A stretch of 64,000 nt of DNA from Miniphocaeibacter halophilus. Lineage in GTDB: Bacteria; Bacillota; Clostridia; Tissierellales; Peptoniphilaceae. The notes under the pieces are model-generated. The model had not been told where the DNA came from, ran no database searches, and was given only the letters and a program-made list of their open reading frames with translations. Both the position numbers and the translations under genes were made by a program. Positions 62,099 to 64,000 of this stretch are shown here, piece by piece. How positions within the stretch are numbered: the first letter of the stretch is position 1; every line of letters starts with the position of its first letter. Location: contig NZ_CP066744.1 of NCBI RefSeq assembly GCF_016458825.1, forward strand, positions 1,175,868-1,239,867. The letters run 5' to 3'.

Positions 62099-62409
62099 TT
62101 TCAGTTTAAAATGCTAGTTATAACTAGACAGTGACTATATATTAAACTAAAATGAAGGAAAGGAAGTTTTATTCACTAAGGGGGACAATAACCCATATTT
62201 TAGAGTAAGAACAACTATAATCTAGACCAATAATTATATTAGCTGGAATATAAAAAGGATTAGAATAATATGGTTTATTTTATGTTATAATAGCAGCGTT
62301 ATTAGACTATATACTAATATTAAGATAGAATGAAAATTATTATCGATATAATGAGAAGGAACATGTAATAATTTTTAAATAGTTTTTTATAAAATTACGG
62401 AGGGTAATA
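62099..62409. other. Intergenic region without a convincing gene
   Basis: About 310 AT-rich bases. An extended -10 TGTTATAAT (TATAAT at 62286-62291) may be the promoter for the AraC-type gene, but no clear -35 was found. A very short frame at 62152-62208 has no ribosome binding site. Confidence 0.45.
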
Positions 62410-63927
62410 ATGAATAATATTGATATTTCTCTAGTCAATATTAATAACACAGATAAGGATTTTATTCATTACTGTCAAGAGAAAATGGATTGCTTCTTAG
62501 TAATTAAGGGATTTGTCACTATAGGAGTCAATAATGAAGAATATATTCTCAAGGAAAATGATATTATTGTAACCAATAATGGAGATAGGTATTATTTGGT
62601 AGGTAATGAATCCAATATAGTAATAAAGATGACAATAGATATTGACTATTTATCTGAGATATATTCTGAAATAAGAAGCTATACATTTTTATGCAATCCT
62701 AAAGATGAGAAAATTAGTAGTGGAAATAAGTACGTGAATTTAAAATCTTCTATTAGTAAGATTCTTTATATAAACCTTGAAAAGAAAAAAGGCTATAAAT
62801 TCGAGTTGTTTTCACAGTTTTTTGATTTTATTAAATATTTATTAATAAATTTTGGCATAAAGAACCGACAGATTAATGAAATAATAAAAGCCGATAAGGA
62901 TTTTTCAAATATTAAGAAATATATATCTTGTAATTACAATAAGACTATTACATTAACCGATTTAGCAAAAAAAAATTATATATCTCCTCAATATTTTTCA
63001 AAACTATTTAAATCTAAAATTGGAATTGGATTTCATAAATATATAACCAATATAAGAATAGATAATTCCATTCAAGATTTATTGTTTACTGATGAAACTA
63101 TAGTAAATGTTGCGTTGAAGAATGGATTTCCAAGTTCTAAATCATTTTCTACAAATTTTAAAGATAGATATAAATTAACTCCTACAGAATACCGTTTGAA
63201 AAATCAGGACAAAATAAAGTATAGTGAATTTGAAGTAAAGGAATTTAATCCTTCTTCAACGGATACTATTATGGAATTAAAAAGGTATATAAAAAAATAT
63301 GAATTATTTAAAACAGAAATGAATCCTAAAAATGATCTTGATATGATTAAGATAAATTTAGATTTGGACTCTAAGGAATATTTAGATGTTCCAACTCCAA
63401 TTATAAATATTTTGAATATAGATTTTCTTGAAAATGATATAACGATTCAACAACTAAAATATGTTAAAGATAAATTTAATGTAAAATATGTTTATTTTTC
63501 TGCATTTGATGATATTAAAATTGAAAATGTTTTAGGTCATTCACCTTTGAAATTATATGGAATATATAAATATTTAGATCCATTATATATTCAAAAATTA
63601 TACCCATTTTTCAAAATTGATTTTTCTAATGTTTATTTTAAAGTTTTAAAAGGGTTATTTACACTAAAAGAATATTATGAATATCTAGAGCAAAGTTTAA
63701 ATTCTATAGTTAAAATATTTCCTTTATATTATATTTCAGATTTTAAATTTGAAATTACTAATGATTCCTTTGTTAATCAAAAAGATTATATAGATTTTTA
63801 TAACAACTGCTATAGAATTATTAAGAAATCTTTGGGGGAAGTAAGTATAGGAATTAAAACTTTTTACAATAGATTTGAACCATCAAAAAAAGAGATTATA
63901 GAACTTTTGGAAAAAATCTGCAAATAA
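62410..63927 (+). CDS. AraC-family regulator with GH39-like C-terminal domain, frameshifted near 63911
   Basis: 505 residues to the stop. Domains: N-terminal cupin-like sensor (about 1-85), AraC-type double HTH at ~165-263 (TLTDLAKKNYISPQYFSKLFK and GFPSSKSFSTNFKDRYKLTPTEYR), then a TIM-barrel-like part resembling GH39 xylosidases. The barrel is cut off: at the A6 run 63911-63916 the frame ends in EKICK-stop, whereas one extra A gives EKKSANNLDFITFSCDPTEYV..., which stays open to the window end. So the full protein is longer and the sequence has a one-base deletion, real or from sequencing. GGAGGGTAATA precedes the ATG. Confidence 0.82.
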   Translation: MNNIDISLVNINNTDKDFIHYCQEKMDCFLVIKGFVTIGVNNEEYILKENDIIVTNNGDRYYLVGNESNIVIKMTIDIDYLSEIYSEIRSYTFLCNPKDEKISSGNKYVNLKSSISKILYINLEKKKGYKFELFSQFFDFIKYLLINFGIKNRQINEIIKADKDFSNIKKYISCNYNKTITLTDLAKKNYISPQYFSKLFKSKIGIGFHKYITNIRIDNSIQDLLFTDETIVNVALKNGFPSSKSFSTNFKDRYKLTPTEYRLKNQDKIKYSEFEVKEFNPSSTDTIMELKRYIKKYELFKTEMNPKNDLDMIKINLDLDSKEYLDVPTPIINILNIDFLENDITIQQLKYVKDKFNVKYVYFSAFDDIKIENVLGHSPLKLYGIYKYLDPLYIQKLYPFFKIDFSNVYFKVLKGLFTLKEYYEYLEQSLNSIVKIFPLYYISDFKFEITNDSFVNQKDYIDFYNNCYRIIKKSLGEVSIGIKTFYNRFEPSKKEIIELLEKICK

Positions 63928-64000
63928 TTTAGATTTTATAACTTTCTCTTGTGATCCAACGGAATATGTAAATAATCTTGCAGATGAAGGAATTAAAGAA
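63917..64000 (+). other. Continuation of the AraC/GH39-like protein in the shifted frame
   Basis: In the frame entered after adding one base at 63911-63916 the DNA encodes SANNLDFITFSCDPTEYV and further residues without a stop to the last base, consistent with the next strand and helix of the same barrel domain. Confidence 0.65.

Noticed and set aside
62152-62208. 18-residue reading frame before the AraC-type gene
   Set aside because: No ribosome binding site, no similarity, AT-rich background.

Overview
The window is AT-rich, with tightly packed genes, strong AGGAGG-type ribosome binding sites and many TTG/GTG starts. This is a low-GC Firmicute. The gene content (pyruvate formate-lyase with its activase, trimeric [FeFe]-hydrogenase genes, a tungsten aldehyde:ferredoxin oxidoreductase island, several peptide/amino-acid uptake systems, a selenocysteine-type reading frame) fits a strictly or mostly anaerobic, amino-acid-using fermenter of the Clostridia/Tissierellia kind (Peptoniphilaceae-like). 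The genus cannot be named from sequence alone. No rRNA, tRNA, CRISPR array, insertion sequence or prophage was seen.

Layout. 1-6.8 kb: end of an oligopeptide permease gene, then three tandem oligopeptide-binding lipoproteins; the second and third carry a duplicated promoter and structured leader. 6.9-16.7 kb: a BceRS-like two-component system followed by three BceB-type permeases and two almost identical ATPases (peptide-antibiotic sensing and resistance type). 16.7-25.3 kb: a tungsten island (tupABC, moeA, a frameshifted moeA-PBP fusion, aor, moaD, moeB/thiF-like) with a possible structured RNA leader. 25.4-29 kb: hydCBA. 29-35 kb: a PEP/pyruvate-binding-like protein, two small membrane proteins and a heterodimeric ABC exporter. 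35-41.4 kb: a surface beta-propeller protein, a tyrosine-phosphatase-like enzyme, an AbgT transporter with an M24 peptidase, and a split ThrE-type exporter. 41.5-46.7 kb: an XRE regulator with three membrane proteins, a candidate selenoprotein, Nudix, XRE-TPR and lipoprotein hydrolase genes. 46.7-52.3 kb: methyltransferases, pyruvate oxidase, a HAD phosphatase, an ICMT-like protein and a second XRE/membrane-protein cassette. 52.3-57.3 kb (minus strand): a TcyP-like symporter and a pfl operon in which the glycyl-radical domain is a separate gene. 57.5-62.1 kb: response regulator, ABC transporter, GNAT and histidine kinase. 62.4-64 kb: an AraC/GH39-like regulator with a frameshift at the window end.

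How it fits together. Peptides and amino acids enter through Opp, AbgT/M24 and TcyP. Pyruvate can be split by PFL (formate + acetyl-CoA) or oxidised by pyruvate oxidase. Reduced ferredoxin and NADH can be vented by HydABC, and aldehydes from amino-acid breakdown can be oxidised by tungsten AOR, whose metal and cofactor supply is encoded next to it.

The most notable points are the clean two-gene split of PFL; an in-frame UGA replacing the first conserved Cys of a C_GCAxxG_C_C protein with a SECIS-like hairpin downstream; a candidate three-way-junction leader before tupA; the duplicated OppA leader; and several genes that seem to start at AUU/AUA codons. Two homopolymer frameshifts (20433-20440 and 63911-63916) may be real or sequence errors.
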